A stretch of DNA of 64,000 nt, from assembly GCA_002437725.1 (NCBI GenBank), contig DJRF01000026.1:1-64000 (forward strand). Reading direction: 5' to 3'. Both the position numbers and the translations under genes were made by a program. Shown in pieces: positions 51,080 through 60,516 of the stretch; the stretch's first letter is position 1; every line of letters begins with the position of its first letter. This DNA comes from Treponema sp. UBA6367. Its GTDB lineage: Bacteria; Spirochaetota; Spirochaetia; Treponematales; Treponemataceae. A model generated the notes under the pieces. The model ran no database searches. It saw only the letters and a program-made list of their open reading frames with translations, and was not told the DNA's origin.

Positions 51080-52822
51080 ATGAAAAAACTGAGACTTTTG
51101 TCTACTCTTTTTTTTATATCTTTATTTTCTACATTTCTTTTTGCGCAAGTTGGTGTAGAAGTTAACGATGAATTTTATTTTGACACTTTAGGCTGGTATT
51201 TAAAAGGGTATGTAAAAACAATCCCGCAAGTAAAACCTTATCCTATTTTTGTTGTAGAAGATATTCTTAATCAAGTTTTAGAAAATGGCGAAAAAGATGA
51301 GCAAGCAAAAGCTTTGAATTATCGCAGCCGTTTTTTTGAAAAGAAATGGCATCTTTGTGCAGATGGAAATGCTGACATAAAAATAAAAATTCCTCAAAAA
51401 ACTGATTCCTCGCTTAGCAACGATTTAATTCATAAGGAGTTATATTCTGGAGGAATCTACACAGTTGGAGACTTTTTATTTAACGATTTTTTTGCGCTTA
51501 GCTATAGTGTTGGCGTGAGAGGATTTAATAACAATGTTGCTCTTGAGCAAGTAAATCCAAAATATATTTATGACAGCCGCAAACAAAAATTAAAGCCTTT
51601 TGCGTTTGATTTTGGGGATGTAAGTTTGCTGCCTGATGCAAAAATATCTGCTTTTCTGGGTAATAAAGACTTGTTTGTTACAGCGGGGCTAAACAAAGTT
51701 GGCTATAGTCTTTTTCCTTATTCAGATTTAGTGCTGAACCCTAATTCTTATCAGCTGCTAAACACTTCTTTTAATTATTATGGAAAACGCTTTAGTTATG
51801 TTCAGCTTTTTGCACTTTTAACATCTAATGGATATTCTCAAAGCTATAAGTTTAATAAGTTTCTTTCTTTTCATTCTATAAGATTTCCTTTTTTTAAAGA
51901 GCGTTTTACAATTTCTTTATTTGAGTCTGCCATTTTTGGCGATGGTTTTGTTCCTCAATACATTATGCCCGTTCCATTTTTTATAATGAATAAGATTGAT
52001 GGTTCTCAAGCAAACGTTCTTGCCGGTATTGATTTTACTTGGAAGCCTGTAAAATCTTTAGCTTTAAATTCAGAAATGCTTATAAACGATATAGGAATAA
52101 AAGATTTTATAAAATTCCATTGGAATTCAGCGCATATTCGTTCTGCGCTTAGATTTGGAGCTGTTTACTCTCCTGAAAATTCTATTTGCAATCTTATGTC
52201 TATAGATTATACGCTTGTAACGCCGTATACCTACACTGCCTACGTTGCAGATAGTGATTCGTATAACACAAAAGATTATGTTAATGCAGGAATGTGTGTC
52301 GGTTCCGAATTGCCACCTAATAGCGATAGAGTTATTGTTCGCCTAGAATTTAGACCGTTTTCTAGTTTAAAAATATCTTCATTTACTTCTTTTGTAAGAC
52401 ATTCTAATCCGTATCTTTCTCTTTCGGATCAGGAAGTTGTGGATTTAATAAAAAGCGGAGCAGAATTTGATAGTTCAGGAAGCGTAAAAACAGATACTAG
52501 AGGAATGGATTCTGCTGAAAGCTACACAAATTTTTTGCGCCAAGATACTGTAATGTACACCGTTCAAGTCGGTGTTACTGGAGAGTATGAATTTTTAGCA
52601 GCCCGCAATATGCGTGTAAGTTTAATTGGCGGTTACAAATTTGAATATACTCGCGAAGATGGAATCGACACTCCGATTTATAAAAATGTAGCTCTTCCAA
52701 AAGATGATTTAGACGGCACGCTTTCTATTCAGGCTGTGAAAGATGCTAGAGAAGCTTGGCTTTCTAGTCTTGTAGATTCTTTTAATAATTATTTATCGAT
52801 AGGATTTAAGATTATTTATTAG
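51080..52822 (+). CDS. Putative outer-membrane beta-barrel protein
   Basis: A signal peptide (MKKLRLLSTLFFISLFSTFLF, cleaved near the Ala-Gln at 22-23) precedes 560 residues with alternating polar and hydrophobic strands rich in Tyr, Phe and Asn. The C-terminus (YLSIGFKIIY) ends in Tyr, as do substrates of the Bam complex. This suggests a porin or barrel in the outer membrane. I do not recognise a named family. A glycosyltransferase gene follows after 9 nt. Confidence 0.72.
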   Translation: MKKLRLLSTLFFISLFSTFLFAQVGVEVNDEFYFDTLGWYLKGYVKTIPQVKPYPIFVVEDILNQVLENGEKDEQAKALNYRSRFFEKKWHLCADGNADIKIKIPQKTDSSLSNDLIHKELYSGGIYTVGDFLFNDFFALSYSVGVRGFNNNVALEQVNPKYIYDSRKQKLKPFAFDFGDVSLLPDAKISAFLGNKDLFVTAGLNKVGYSLFPYSDLVLNPNSYQLLNTSFNYYGKRFSYVQLFALLTSNGYSQSYKFNKFLSFHSIRFPFFKERFTISLFESAIFGDGFVPQYIMPVPFFIMNKIDGSQANVLAGIDFTWKPVKSLALNSEMLINDIGIKDFIKFHWNSAHIRSALRFGAVYSPENSICNLMSIDYTLVTPYTYTAYVADSDSYNTKDYVNAGMCVGSELPPNSDRVIVRLEFRPFSSLKISSFTSFVRHSNPYLSLSDQEVVDLIKSGAEFDSSGSVKTDTRGMDSAESYTNFLRQDTVMYTVQVGVTGEYEFLAARNMRVSLIGGYKFEYTREDGIDTPIYKNVALPKDDLDGTLSIQAVKDAREAWLSSLVDSFNNYLSIGFKIIY

Positions 52823-52831
52823 TGAGTTTTT

Positions 52832-53968
52832 ATGGAAGAAAGAAAATTTTTGTTTTTGTATCTAAATACTGGAGCAGGGCATATATCAGCGGCAAAAGTT
52901 TTAAAGCAAGCTATTGAAAAATACGAGCCTAATTCAGAAGTAAAAATGTGTGTAGGAATTAAAAAACACGGTCTTGCTCACATAATTTTAGAAAAAGGAT
53001 ATAACTTTTCTTGCAACTATCTAAAAGGCTCCTTTGCATTAATCTATGAACTTGGCAGAGTAAGATTTTTTAACTCTCTTGTAAAAGTTTTATTAAAGCC
53101 CGTAATAAAAGGCTATCTTAAAAAACTTGTTTTAAAAGAGCGTCCAACAGATATAATTTCATTCCATTTTGTGTTAACACCCTTTTTAAAAGAAATTGTA
53201 CAAAAACTTCCTTTTGAAGTTCAGTTAAAAACAATTGTTACAGACCCTTTTACAACTCCAAAAAGTTGGTTTTATGAGCGGACTTTAACTTACTATGTAT
53301 TTTCGCAGCAAGCAAAAGATTTTGCTATAGAAAAATGTGGCATCCCTGAAAAAAAAGTTACAGTCGTTCCGTTTTTAATGAACAGCGAAGCCTTCCGTCC
53401 AGTTTCACCTGAAAAAATAAAAGAGTTAAAAATAAAACACGGATTCAATCCGCAAAAACGAATGGTTCTTTTAGTTGGTGGAGGGGAAGGGCTTCCTGGC
53501 GCAACTCAGATTATCAATGAATGTGTTGTTGCTCACCACGAAGATTACGAAGTTGCAGTGATTTGCGGAAGAGATAAATTAAAGTATGAAAACATGCGTC
53601 TTTTGAGCATTGTGTATAAACGCCTTCATCCTTATGGATTTGTAAATTTTCTTGATGAGCTTGTAAAGATTTGTGATTGCGCAGTTATAAAAGCAGGTCC
53701 TGCCACATTGATGGAAATTATTTCTTGCCGAAAACCTGTTATTATATGCAAATACCTACACAATCAAGAATTGGGAAATATGCACTTTGCAATCGATAAT
53801 AAAGTCGGCTATTTTATTCAAAAGCCTAAAGAAATTTATAAAAAGATAGATGAACTGTTGCTTGATTTAGATTTTGATAAAAAAATGAAGCAACGGTTTG
53901 ACAATATTTGCATTGATACCGATGCTTCTAAAATTGTTAAACTTCTTTTCCAAAAACAAAGTGTTTGA
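52832..53968 (+). CDS. MGDG-synthase-like glycolipid glycosyltransferase (GT28)
   Basis: Enzymes of this family transfer hexose from UDP-sugars to diacylglycerol. The N-terminal motif LYLNTGAGHISAAKVL is typical, and the C-terminal domain has LVGGGEGLPGA and KAGPATLMEIISCRKPVI for nucleotide-sugar binding. It has no signal or membrane helices and is probably membrane-associated. Treponeme membranes contain glycosyl-diacylglycerols, which fits. Length is 378. The 3' end overlaps convergent thiI by 32 bp. The sugar is unknown. Confidence 0.85.
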   Translation: MEERKFLFLYLNTGAGHISAAKVLKQAIEKYEPNSEVKMCVGIKKHGLAHIILEKGYNFSCNYLKGSFALIYELGRVRFFNSLVKVLLKPVIKGYLKKLVLKERPTDIISFHFVLTPFLKEIVQKLPFEVQLKTIVTDPFTTPKSWFYERTLTYYVFSQQAKDFAIEKCGIPEKKVTVVPFLMNSEAFRPVSPEKIKELKIKHGFNPQKRMVLLVGGGEGLPGATQIINECVVAHHEDYEVAVICGRDKLKYENMRLLSIVYKRLHPYGFVNFLDELVKICDCAVIKAGPATLMEIISCRKPVIICKYLHNQELGNMHFAIDNKVGYFIQKPKEIYKKIDELLLDLDFDKKMKQRFDNICIDTDASKIVKLLFQKQSV

Positions 53969-55115
53969 CATCTCTTTTTTCATAAGATTCTTTTATTAAT
54001 TCATCAACACCAAGCTGCTCATATATTTTTTCAGCATCTTCGATTCTTCCTCTAAGTATTGGATGCCTTGGAGAAAATAAAACGCAACAGTCTTCGTATG
54101 GTAGAATAGAAGTTTCATAAGTGTTGATAAAATGCGCAGTTTCCATAATTTCTTCTTTATCAAGTCCTACAAGAGGACGCAGAAGCGGATACTCTGCAAA
54201 GTGTTCTGTAACGTTCATATTTTCTATAGTTTGGCTTGCGACCTGTCCAAGACTTTCTCCAGTAACTATTGCATCTGCATGGACTCTGTTTGCAAGCATA
54301 TTAGAAACTTTCATCATGCATACTCTAAGCATAAGGGTCGTCCATTCTTGAGGGGCTTTTTCTTTAATTTTCATCTGAACGTCTGTAAAAGGAATGATGT
54401 TCAAGTAAGTTTGAATTCCATATTTTGAAATTTGCGCAGCTAAACTTTCGACCTTTTGTTGAGCTTCAATTGAAGTATATGGATAGGAGTGAAAATAAAC
54501 ACATTCTATTTTCATTCCTCGCCGCATAAGTCTGTAGCCAGCAACAGGGGAATCAAGACCGCCTGAAAGAAGCAAAAGCCCTTTGCCGCTGCAACCTACT
54601 GGAAGGCCTCTGCATCCAGTTTGAGCGTCTGTATATATGTAACACTTTTCTCTTACTTCTACAAATATTTTTAAATCAGGATTGTGAACATCTACAGTCA
54701 TAAAGTCGTCATCAAAAATTGCAGAAGCGGCTTTGCACGCAATCTCGTATGAGTTTAATGGAAAGTTTTTGTCTGCTCGCCTTGCTTCTATTTTGAACGA
54801 CTTGCATTCTCGAATTTTTTTTGCATTTTCAGCAGCAAATCTCACAGTTTTTTTTATTTCGTCTATGTCTTTGTTGCAAGTAAGTGCGCGTGCCCAGCCT
54901 GTTATTCCCAAAAGGTGAGAAAGAACTTGTTCAACATTCTTGCATTGACCTTCTTCACATTCTATGTAAAGTCTCCCTGCTCGAACAGTTACAGCAGCCT
55001 GCGTTTCTGAATGTTTTAAACAGTCCTTTGTGTTTTTGTATAAGAGTCTTTCAAATTCGTGTAGGTTAGAGCCTTTTAAAGTTAATTCGCCGAGTTTTGC
55101 TAAATATGTAATCAT
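53937..55115 (-). CDS. thiI: tRNA 4-thiouridine synthetase ThiI
   Basis: ThiI makes 4-thiouridine at tRNA position 8 and can supply sulfur for thiazole. The THUMP domain (residues 60-165) precedes the PP-loop SGGLDSPVAGYRLMRRG near 180. RHPILRG and TGESLGQVASQ are family motifs. There is no rhodanese domain at the end (392 residues), so this is the short type. The 3' end overlaps the convergent glycosyltransferase gene by 32 bp. Confidence 0.95.
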   Translation of the reverse strand: MITYLAKLGELTLKGSNLHEFERLLYKNTKDCLKHSETQAAVTVRAGRLYIECEEGQCKNVEQVLSHLLGITGWARALTCNKDIDEIKKTVRFAAENAKKIRECKSFKIEARRADKNFPLNSYEIACKAASAIFDDDFMTVDVHNPDLKIFVEVREKCYIYTDAQTGCRGLPVGCSGKGLLLLSGGLDSPVAGYRLMRRGMKIECVYFHSYPYTSIEAQQKVESLAAQISKYGIQTYLNIIPFTDVQMKIKEKAPQEWTTLMLRVCMMKVSNMLANRVHADAIVTGESLGQVASQTIENMNVTEHFAEYPLLRPLVGLDKEEIMETAHFINTYETSILPYEDCCVLFSPRHPILRGRIEDAEKIYEQLGVDELIKESYEKRDVKHFVFGKEV

Positions 55116-55152
55116 GCAAAGATGATAACAATTTATTTAGTATTTTACAATC

Positions 55153-56067
55153 TCATTGTACGTCTTGTGTGTCTAATTGATTCAAAATAGACCAAGGTTT
55201 ATCCGTATCTTTTGTTGGAAAGTAAAGTTTAGCAGGCGGTTTTATTTTACTTTCCGCTTCTATTAAGATTTGAACTAATTTTTGCGCAGAACCAGAGTCC
55301 TCAATTTTTTTTAAGTATTCATCTGAAGTTGCGCAAATATCTTCTTCCATTTTAAAAAAAGAAGGCAGCGAACTAAATTTTTCCACATTTCTAATTCTTG
55401 ACGATTTCCCTGTTGTGCAAGTATATGTTTTTTTTGCAGATGTTATAAATTTGGGAATCTTATGCAGATTTTCTTTGTCTGTAAATTCTACCTGGACATC
55501 GGGATTTGCCTCCATTTCTGTTTCCCAATACTTAATTCTGTAAATGTCGCTTTTAAAAATGTACCAAGAGTATATGCTTTTTTGATTTTTTCGTTCTGCT
55601 ATGCGAATTCCTTCTGAATAGTTTACACCTTGCCAAAGTCCAATATCTTTTTCTTCATCTTTGAAGGTGTTCTGCAAAAAGTTTAGGTACATTTTTTTAT
55701 CTTTTATAGCAACCGGAATAGTTGAAACCTCTTTGTTTTTATTAAAGATTGTTATCTCCCAGACAGAATTGTTTTGATTTGATTTTGAAAAACTTGCATT
55801 GATTTTTATTCCGTCGCCTCTGGTTGCTGCGTTTCTTGGCCTTTTTTTTAACTCTGCCATAGAATCTGGTTCGGCAAGGCGGTCAAGATACCAGCCGTAG
55901 AAAATCTTTAGAACAATTGAAAATTGCCCGTTTGTTTCAATCAAAATATATCTATCCTTGCCTTCCCAAATTCCCACAAATTGGTCTGGAACTTGAGAAA
56001 AAATATTAAAACCAAAGAAAGATAAAATAATCAGAAAAAAAAGTTTTTTAAGCGGAGAAACAGCCAT
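55153..56067 (-). CDS. Secreted protein, unknown function
   Basis: The signal peptide is FFLIILSFFGFNIFSQ, with cleavage near residue 25. The mature part (about 280 aa) begins FVGIWEGKDRYILIETN, similar in style to lipocalin-like treponemal envelope proteins, and ends with a helical segment. I do not recognise the family. It stands between thiI and ileS with its own reading direction. A 223-bp gap to ileS shows no T-box or other riboswitch. Confidence 0.75.
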   Translation of the reverse strand: MAVSPLKKLFFLIILSFFGFNIFSQVPDQFVGIWEGKDRYILIETNGQFSIVLKIFYGWYLDRLAEPDSMAELKKRPRNAATRGDGIKINASFSKSNQNNSVWEITIFNKNKEVSTIPVAIKDKKMYLNFLQNTFKDEEKDIGLWQGVNYSEGIRIAERKNQKSIYSWYIFKSDIYRIKYWETEMEANPDVQVEFTDKENLHKIPKFITSAKKTYTCTTGKSSRIRNVEKFSSLPSFFKMEEDICATSDEYLKKIEDSGSAQKLVQILIEAESKIKPPAKLYFPTKDTDKPWSILNQLDTQDVQ

Positions 56068-56290
56068 TTTTTTAACTCCATAAAACTCAATGTTCAGTCT
56101 GTTTTATTGTTTCTTTCTTATAATCGGCATTTTTTTTAATTCATTTACTTTTTACAACAAACAATATTTTTACCATTCCCTAGATTGTTATTTTGCGTTA
56201 TAATTATTTGATTTTATAGAATTTTTTTAATTCTTGCAGTCTATTGCCTTTTGGCATAATTTTAAAATAAGTTTAAGGAATTTATAGGAT

Positions 56291-59200
56291 ATGTATAAGC
56301 CAGTCAATCCAAAAGCAGATTTTCCAAAGCAGGAAGAAGAAATCCTGAAGTTTTGGAAAGAGGACGATACTTTTAAAAAATCAGTTAGCCAGAGGGAAGG
56401 AGCAGAGGAATATGTTTTCTACGATGGTCCACCTTTTGCTACAGGACTTCCGCATTTTGGTCACTTTATTCCTTCAACAATCAAAGATATTATTCCGCGT
56501 TACCAGACAATGAAGGGAAAGAAAGTTGAGCGTCGTTTTGGTTGGGATTGCCACGGTCTTCCGGTTGAAAATCTTATTGAAAAAGAGCTCGGCATAAATT
56601 CCAAGCATGAAATAGAAGCGTACGGAGTTGCGAATTTCAACGAAAAATGCAAGGCTTCGGTTCTAAAATATACTTCTGAATGGCGCCAGACAATTACTAG
56701 GATGGGGCGCTGGGTTGATTTTGACCACGACTACAAGACAATGAATCCAGATTACATGGAATCAATCTGGTGGGTTGCAAAATCTTTGTGGGACAAAGGT
56801 CTTATCTACGAAGGAAAATATATTCTTCCATATTGTCCTCGTTGTTCAACAGTTCTTTCTACTCATGAGCTTGCCCAGGGATACAAAGAAAAGCAGGATC
56901 CTGCTGTAACAATCCGTTTCAAGGTTACAAAAGCTCCAGAAACGATAGATGATGCAGAAATGGCGAACGGAAAAACTTATTTCCTTGCCTGGACAACCAC
57001 TCCTTGGACATTGCCTTCAAACTTGGGGCTTTGCATGGGACCAAAGATTGAATATGTAAAAATTCTCGACAAAGAATCTGGCGACTATTACATTCTGGCA
57101 GAAAGTCGTCTTCACGCTTATTATAAAAACGAGTCCGATTATGAAATCATTTACAAAAAACTTGGAACTGAATTCCTGGGTGCGGAATATGAGCCGCTGT
57201 TCCCATACTTTGCGTATTTAAAAGAGCCTGCAAAATGTTCAGAAGAAACCCATCAGCCTTGTGAAAAAGGTGCTTTCCGTCTTTTTAATGCGGATTATGT
57301 TTCTACAGAAGATGGTACAGGAATCGTTCATATAGCTCCAGCTTTTGGTGAAGAAGACAACAAAGTCTTTGCTGGAACAGGAATTCCGAATGTTGAGCCA
57401 ATGGATGCGGAATGTAAGTTTACAAAAGAAGTTTCTGATTACGCAGGGCGTTTTGTAAAAGACTGTGATAAAGATATTATGGACCGCCTTAAAAAAGAAG
57501 GAAAACTTGTTAAGCGCGACACAGTTGTTCACCAGTATCCGCATTGCTGGCGTTGCGGCTCTCCTTTGATTTACCGAGGAATCGGCTCTTGGTTTGTAAG
57601 AGTTGCAGATCATCACGAACAGCTTTTAAAGGCAAATAGTCAGATAAAATGGCAGCCGGCTCATATTAAGGAAGGGCGTTTTGGAAAATGGCTTGCAGGT
57701 GCTCGTGACTGGGCTGTAAGCCGCAACCGTTACTGGGGAAATCCAATTCCAATCTGGAAATGCGATAACCCTGACTGTAAAAATAAGCTTTGCGTTGGAA
57801 GTCGCGATGAACTAAAAAAACTTTCTGGTGTTTACCCGGACGATTTGCACAAGCAGTTCGTTGATAAAATCTCAATTCCTTGCGAAAAGTGCGGTGGTAC
57901 AATGCACAGAATTCCGGAAGTCTTTGACTGCTGGTTTGAGTCTGGAAGCATGCCTTATGCACAGCAGCATTATCCTTTCGAAAATAAAGAATACTTTGAA
58001 AAGCATTTTCCGGCAAATTTCATTTCTGAAGGTTTGGATCAGACCCGTGGATGGTTCTACACATTGACAGTTCTTGCTTCTCATCTTTTTGATAAGCCTG
58101 CTTTCCAGAATTGTATTGTAAACGGACTTGTTCTTGCTTCTGACGGACGAAAAATGTCAAAATCGCTCCGGAATTACACCGATCCTGTTGAGGCAATCAA
58201 TAAATTCGGTGCGGATGCGCTTCGACTTTTCCTTATTCATTCTGCGGTTGTAAAGGCAGACGACCTTCGCTACAGCGATGAGGGCGTTCGCGATGTAATC
58301 AAAAATATAATTCTTCCGCTTTGGAATTCATACAGTTTCTTTGTAACGTATGCGAATATAGATAAAATTCAGCCTACTGGTCATCTGTTTGATGAAAAAC
58401 TTCCTTCAAATCCGCTTGATGCATGGCTTTTGTCAATTACGCAGAAACTTATAAAAGATGTTACAGCCGGACTTGATGACTACGATTTGAGCGGAGCTGT
58501 TGACCCGATTGTTAAATTCATTGATGAAATGAACAACTGGTACATCCGCCGTTCACGTCGCCGCTTCTGGAAGTCGGAAAACGATGCTGACAAAAAAGAA
58601 GCTTATGAGGCTCTTTACATTGCGTTAAAGACATTTAGTCTGGTTGCCTCTCCGTTTATTCCATTTATTACAGAGCAAATCTGGCAGAATTTACGGACTT
58701 CAGAAGACAAGGAATCTGTTCATCTTTGCGATTATCCACTTTACAACGAAAAATGGCATAATGAGGAACTTGAATTCAAGATGGCGACTGTTCAAAAGGC
58801 AGTTTCTATGGGGCGCTCTTTAAGAAATACTTTCAATCTTAAGAATCGCCAGCCGCTTGCATCTGTTGCTTTGGTTACGCGCAACGAGAATGAAAAACGT
58901 GTTCTTGCTGAAATGGAAGATTCTATCCGCGAGGAGTTGAACGTCAAGAAAGTTGAATTCCACGACCGCGAGGATGAGCTTGTAGAATACAAGTGCAAGG
59001 CAAATTTCAAGGTTCTTGGAAAAGAGCTTGGCCAAAAAATGAAAAAAGCGGCTTCAATAATCCAGGAACTTTCTTCGGAACAGATTCAGTCAATCTTGGA
59101 AGGAACAAATCTTTCTATTGATGTTGACGGAACTTCTGTTGAACTTAATGCTGACAAAATCCTTGTTGAACGCCTTGAAAAAGATGGTCTTAAAGTTTTG

Positions 59201-59506
59201 AATGAAGGAACTTTGACAGTCGGGCTTGATTCAAAAATTACAGATGAGCTCAAAAAAGAAGGCTATGTCCGCGATTTAATCCGAGGAATCCAGAATCTCC
59301 GCAAAGAGTCAGGATTTGAAGTTACAGACAGAATCAATCTTGAAGTTTGTGGCGATGATGAGTTAAAAGCTTCTTTTGAAATGTTCAAGGATTTTATTTC
59401 ATCAGAAACACTTGCTTCTTCAGCAGAGTTTGTAACTTCTCTTCCAAACGGAACAGAAGTTGATGCCGATGATAAAAAATGGAGAATTGCTATTGAAGAA
59501 GTTTAA
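56291..59506 (+). CDS. ileS: Isoleucyl-tRNA synthetase, eukaryote-like type
   Basis: IleRS charges tRNA-Ile. The HIGH motif is HFGH (55-58, in PPFATGLPHFGHF), and KMSKS is at 621-625. The catalytic core, editing domain and extra C-terminal region are all present at 1071 residues. The PFATGLPHxGH form and the length are those of the eukaryote-like (IleS2) class, which is often mupirocin-resistant. Codons end in C or G more often than in neighbouring genes. Its 3' end overlaps the following lipoprotein gene. Confidence 0.97.
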   Translation: MYKPVNPKADFPKQEEEILKFWKEDDTFKKSVSQREGAEEYVFYDGPPFATGLPHFGHFIPSTIKDIIPRYQTMKGKKVERRFGWDCHGLPVENLIEKELGINSKHEIEAYGVANFNEKCKASVLKYTSEWRQTITRMGRWVDFDHDYKTMNPDYMESIWWVAKSLWDKGLIYEGKYILPYCPRCSTVLSTHELAQGYKEKQDPAVTIRFKVTKAPETIDDAEMANGKTYFLAWTTTPWTLPSNLGLCMGPKIEYVKILDKESGDYYILAESRLHAYYKNESDYEIIYKKLGTEFLGAEYEPLFPYFAYLKEPAKCSEETHQPCEKGAFRLFNADYVSTEDGTGIVHIAPAFGEEDNKVFAGTGIPNVEPMDAECKFTKEVSDYAGRFVKDCDKDIMDRLKKEGKLVKRDTVVHQYPHCWRCGSPLIYRGIGSWFVRVADHHEQLLKANSQIKWQPAHIKEGRFGKWLAGARDWAVSRNRYWGNPIPIWKCDNPDCKNKLCVGSRDELKKLSGVYPDDLHKQFVDKISIPCEKCGGTMHRIPEVFDCWFESGSMPYAQQHYPFENKEYFEKHFPANFISEGLDQTRGWFYTLTVLASHLFDKPAFQNCIVNGLVLASDGRKMSKSLRNYTDPVEAINKFGADALRLFLIHSAVVKADDLRYSDEGVRDVIKNIILPLWNSYSFFVTYANIDKIQPTGHLFDEKLPSNPLDAWLLSITQKLIKDVTAGLDDYDLSGAVDPIVKFIDEMNNWYIRRSRRRFWKSENDADKKEAYEALYIALKTFSLVASPFIPFITEQIWQNLRTSEDKESVHLCDYPLYNEKWHNEELEFKMATVQKAVSMGRSLRNTFNLKNRQPLASVALVTRNENEKRVLAEMEDSIREELNVKKVEFHDREDELVEYKCKANFKVLGKELGQKMKKAASIIQELSSEQIQSILEGTNLSIDVDGTSVELNADKILVERLEKDGLKVLNEGTLTVGLDSKITDELKKEGYVRDLIRGIQNLRKESGFEVTDRINLEVCGDDELKASFEMFKDFISSETLASSAEFVTSLPNGTEVDADDKKWRIAIEEV

Positions 59507-60386
59507 TTTTTTAGTTCTCTTTTCTATATTGTTTTTTTGTTTGTTTAGTTGCAAATCTCTTTCATTGCCTGAGGAAAATGTTCGTGCATTGGAGCTTTTG
59601 GATAATAAAAGTTCTTTTTACTTAAGAATTCCTGCCTCTATGGACAAAAAACTTATAGAAAAGATTTTAAGAAATTCTGTGCAAAATCTTTCTCCCAAAA
59701 ATGCTGCTTCTGTTGTTGAGCGCATAGATACAATCTATGTTGGAATGATTCGCAGTCGGAAAGGCGCAACTTTTCAGCTGTCTGCTGATTGTAATTTTCC
59801 TAAAATTGTTTTGGATAATGCCTTGACCAAAAAAAATGGCTGGGAAAAGGAGTTTCTTTCATTAAAAAACAAAGAAGGCAAGAACGTTTCTTATTCGATT
59901 TTTAAAAATCAAAATCTCAAACTTTCTTGCCCATCAGAACACATTGTGTGTCTTGGAAGAGATGTTCTAAATATGGTTGAGCGCTACAATTCCTTGAATA
60001 ACGAAAATCTTGACAACGGTTATGAAAGTCTTATGCAAGATGCTTACGAATGGCTTTCTTATGAAGATGGAATACAGGATAATCAAGTTCGTTTTTTTGC
60101 GCAAAAACCGCAGTCTTTTTTAACTTTGCTTACAGGTGCTAGGCTCAACTTTCAGCTTATAAATGTTCGCGGGGCAATGGAAAACGATCCTTTGTCAGAT
60201 AATCAATATTTGCTTAGACTTGAATTTGAGTTTAAAGATTCTAGAACAGTTCCTGCGGCTAGGGGAGCCTTGTCTCTTGCTTTTGGACTTACTGATTCTA
60301 ACGTATTTATGGAAAGCCCTACGCATCTTGTTGTGTCTGGCATAAAAATTGAAAAACAATCACTGCATAAAATCCTTGTTTTGTGA
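59493..60386 (+). CDS. Putative lipoprotein downstream of ileS
   Basis: The signal MKKFNFLVLFSILFFCL leads to lipobox LFSC near residue 20. The mature part is about 275 residues with no known motif. A start at TTG 59493 fits, because GGAGAA lies 6-8 nt before it, inside ileS; the frame extends further up but would bury the signal peptide. It overlaps ileS by 14 bp. The position matches that of TP0453, the lipoprotein next to ileS in T. pallidum, but homology is not shown here. Confidence 0.8.
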   Translation: MKKFNFLVLFSILFFCLFSCKSLSLPEENVRALELLDNKSSFYLRIPASMDKKLIEKILRNSVQNLSPKNAASVVERIDTIYVGMIRSRKGATFQLSADCNFPKIVLDNALTKKNGWEKEFLSLKNKEGKNVSYSIFKNQNLKLSCPSEHIVCLGRDVLNMVERYNSLNNENLDNGYESLMQDAYEWLSYEDGIQDNQVRFFAQKPQSFLTLLTGARLNFQLINVRGAMENDPLSDNQYLLRLEFEFKDSRTVPAARGALSLAFGLTDSNVFMESPTHLVVSGIKIEKQSLHKILVL

Positions 60387-60516
60387 TTTTAGCTTAAAAA
60401 GTTTGCGTTGCGAACTTACTTATCAACTGCAATTTCTCACATTCGTTGCGAGATTGCAATATAAAGTCAATTCTAAAACCGAAGTTTTAATCTTGGCTTT
60501 TTAATGGAGGAAAAAA
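60387..60516 (+). promoter_or_regulatory. Three-hairpin leader before the UPRT-like gene
   Basis: Three hairpins in 102 bases: AAGTTTGC/GCGAACTT (60399-60417), GCAATTTC/GAGATTGC (60429-60457), and a 17-bp stem with mismatches (60463-60479/60484-60500) closing a CGAA loop. The last ends at CTTTTTAA, 10 nt before the Shine-Dalgarno. It may be an attenuator. Confidence 0.5.

Noticed and set aside
56068..56290. Possible T-box or other riboswitch before ileS
   Set aside because: No T-box sequence (TGGNACCGCG), no specifier hairpin and no terminator hairpin are visible; only A/T-rich DNA.
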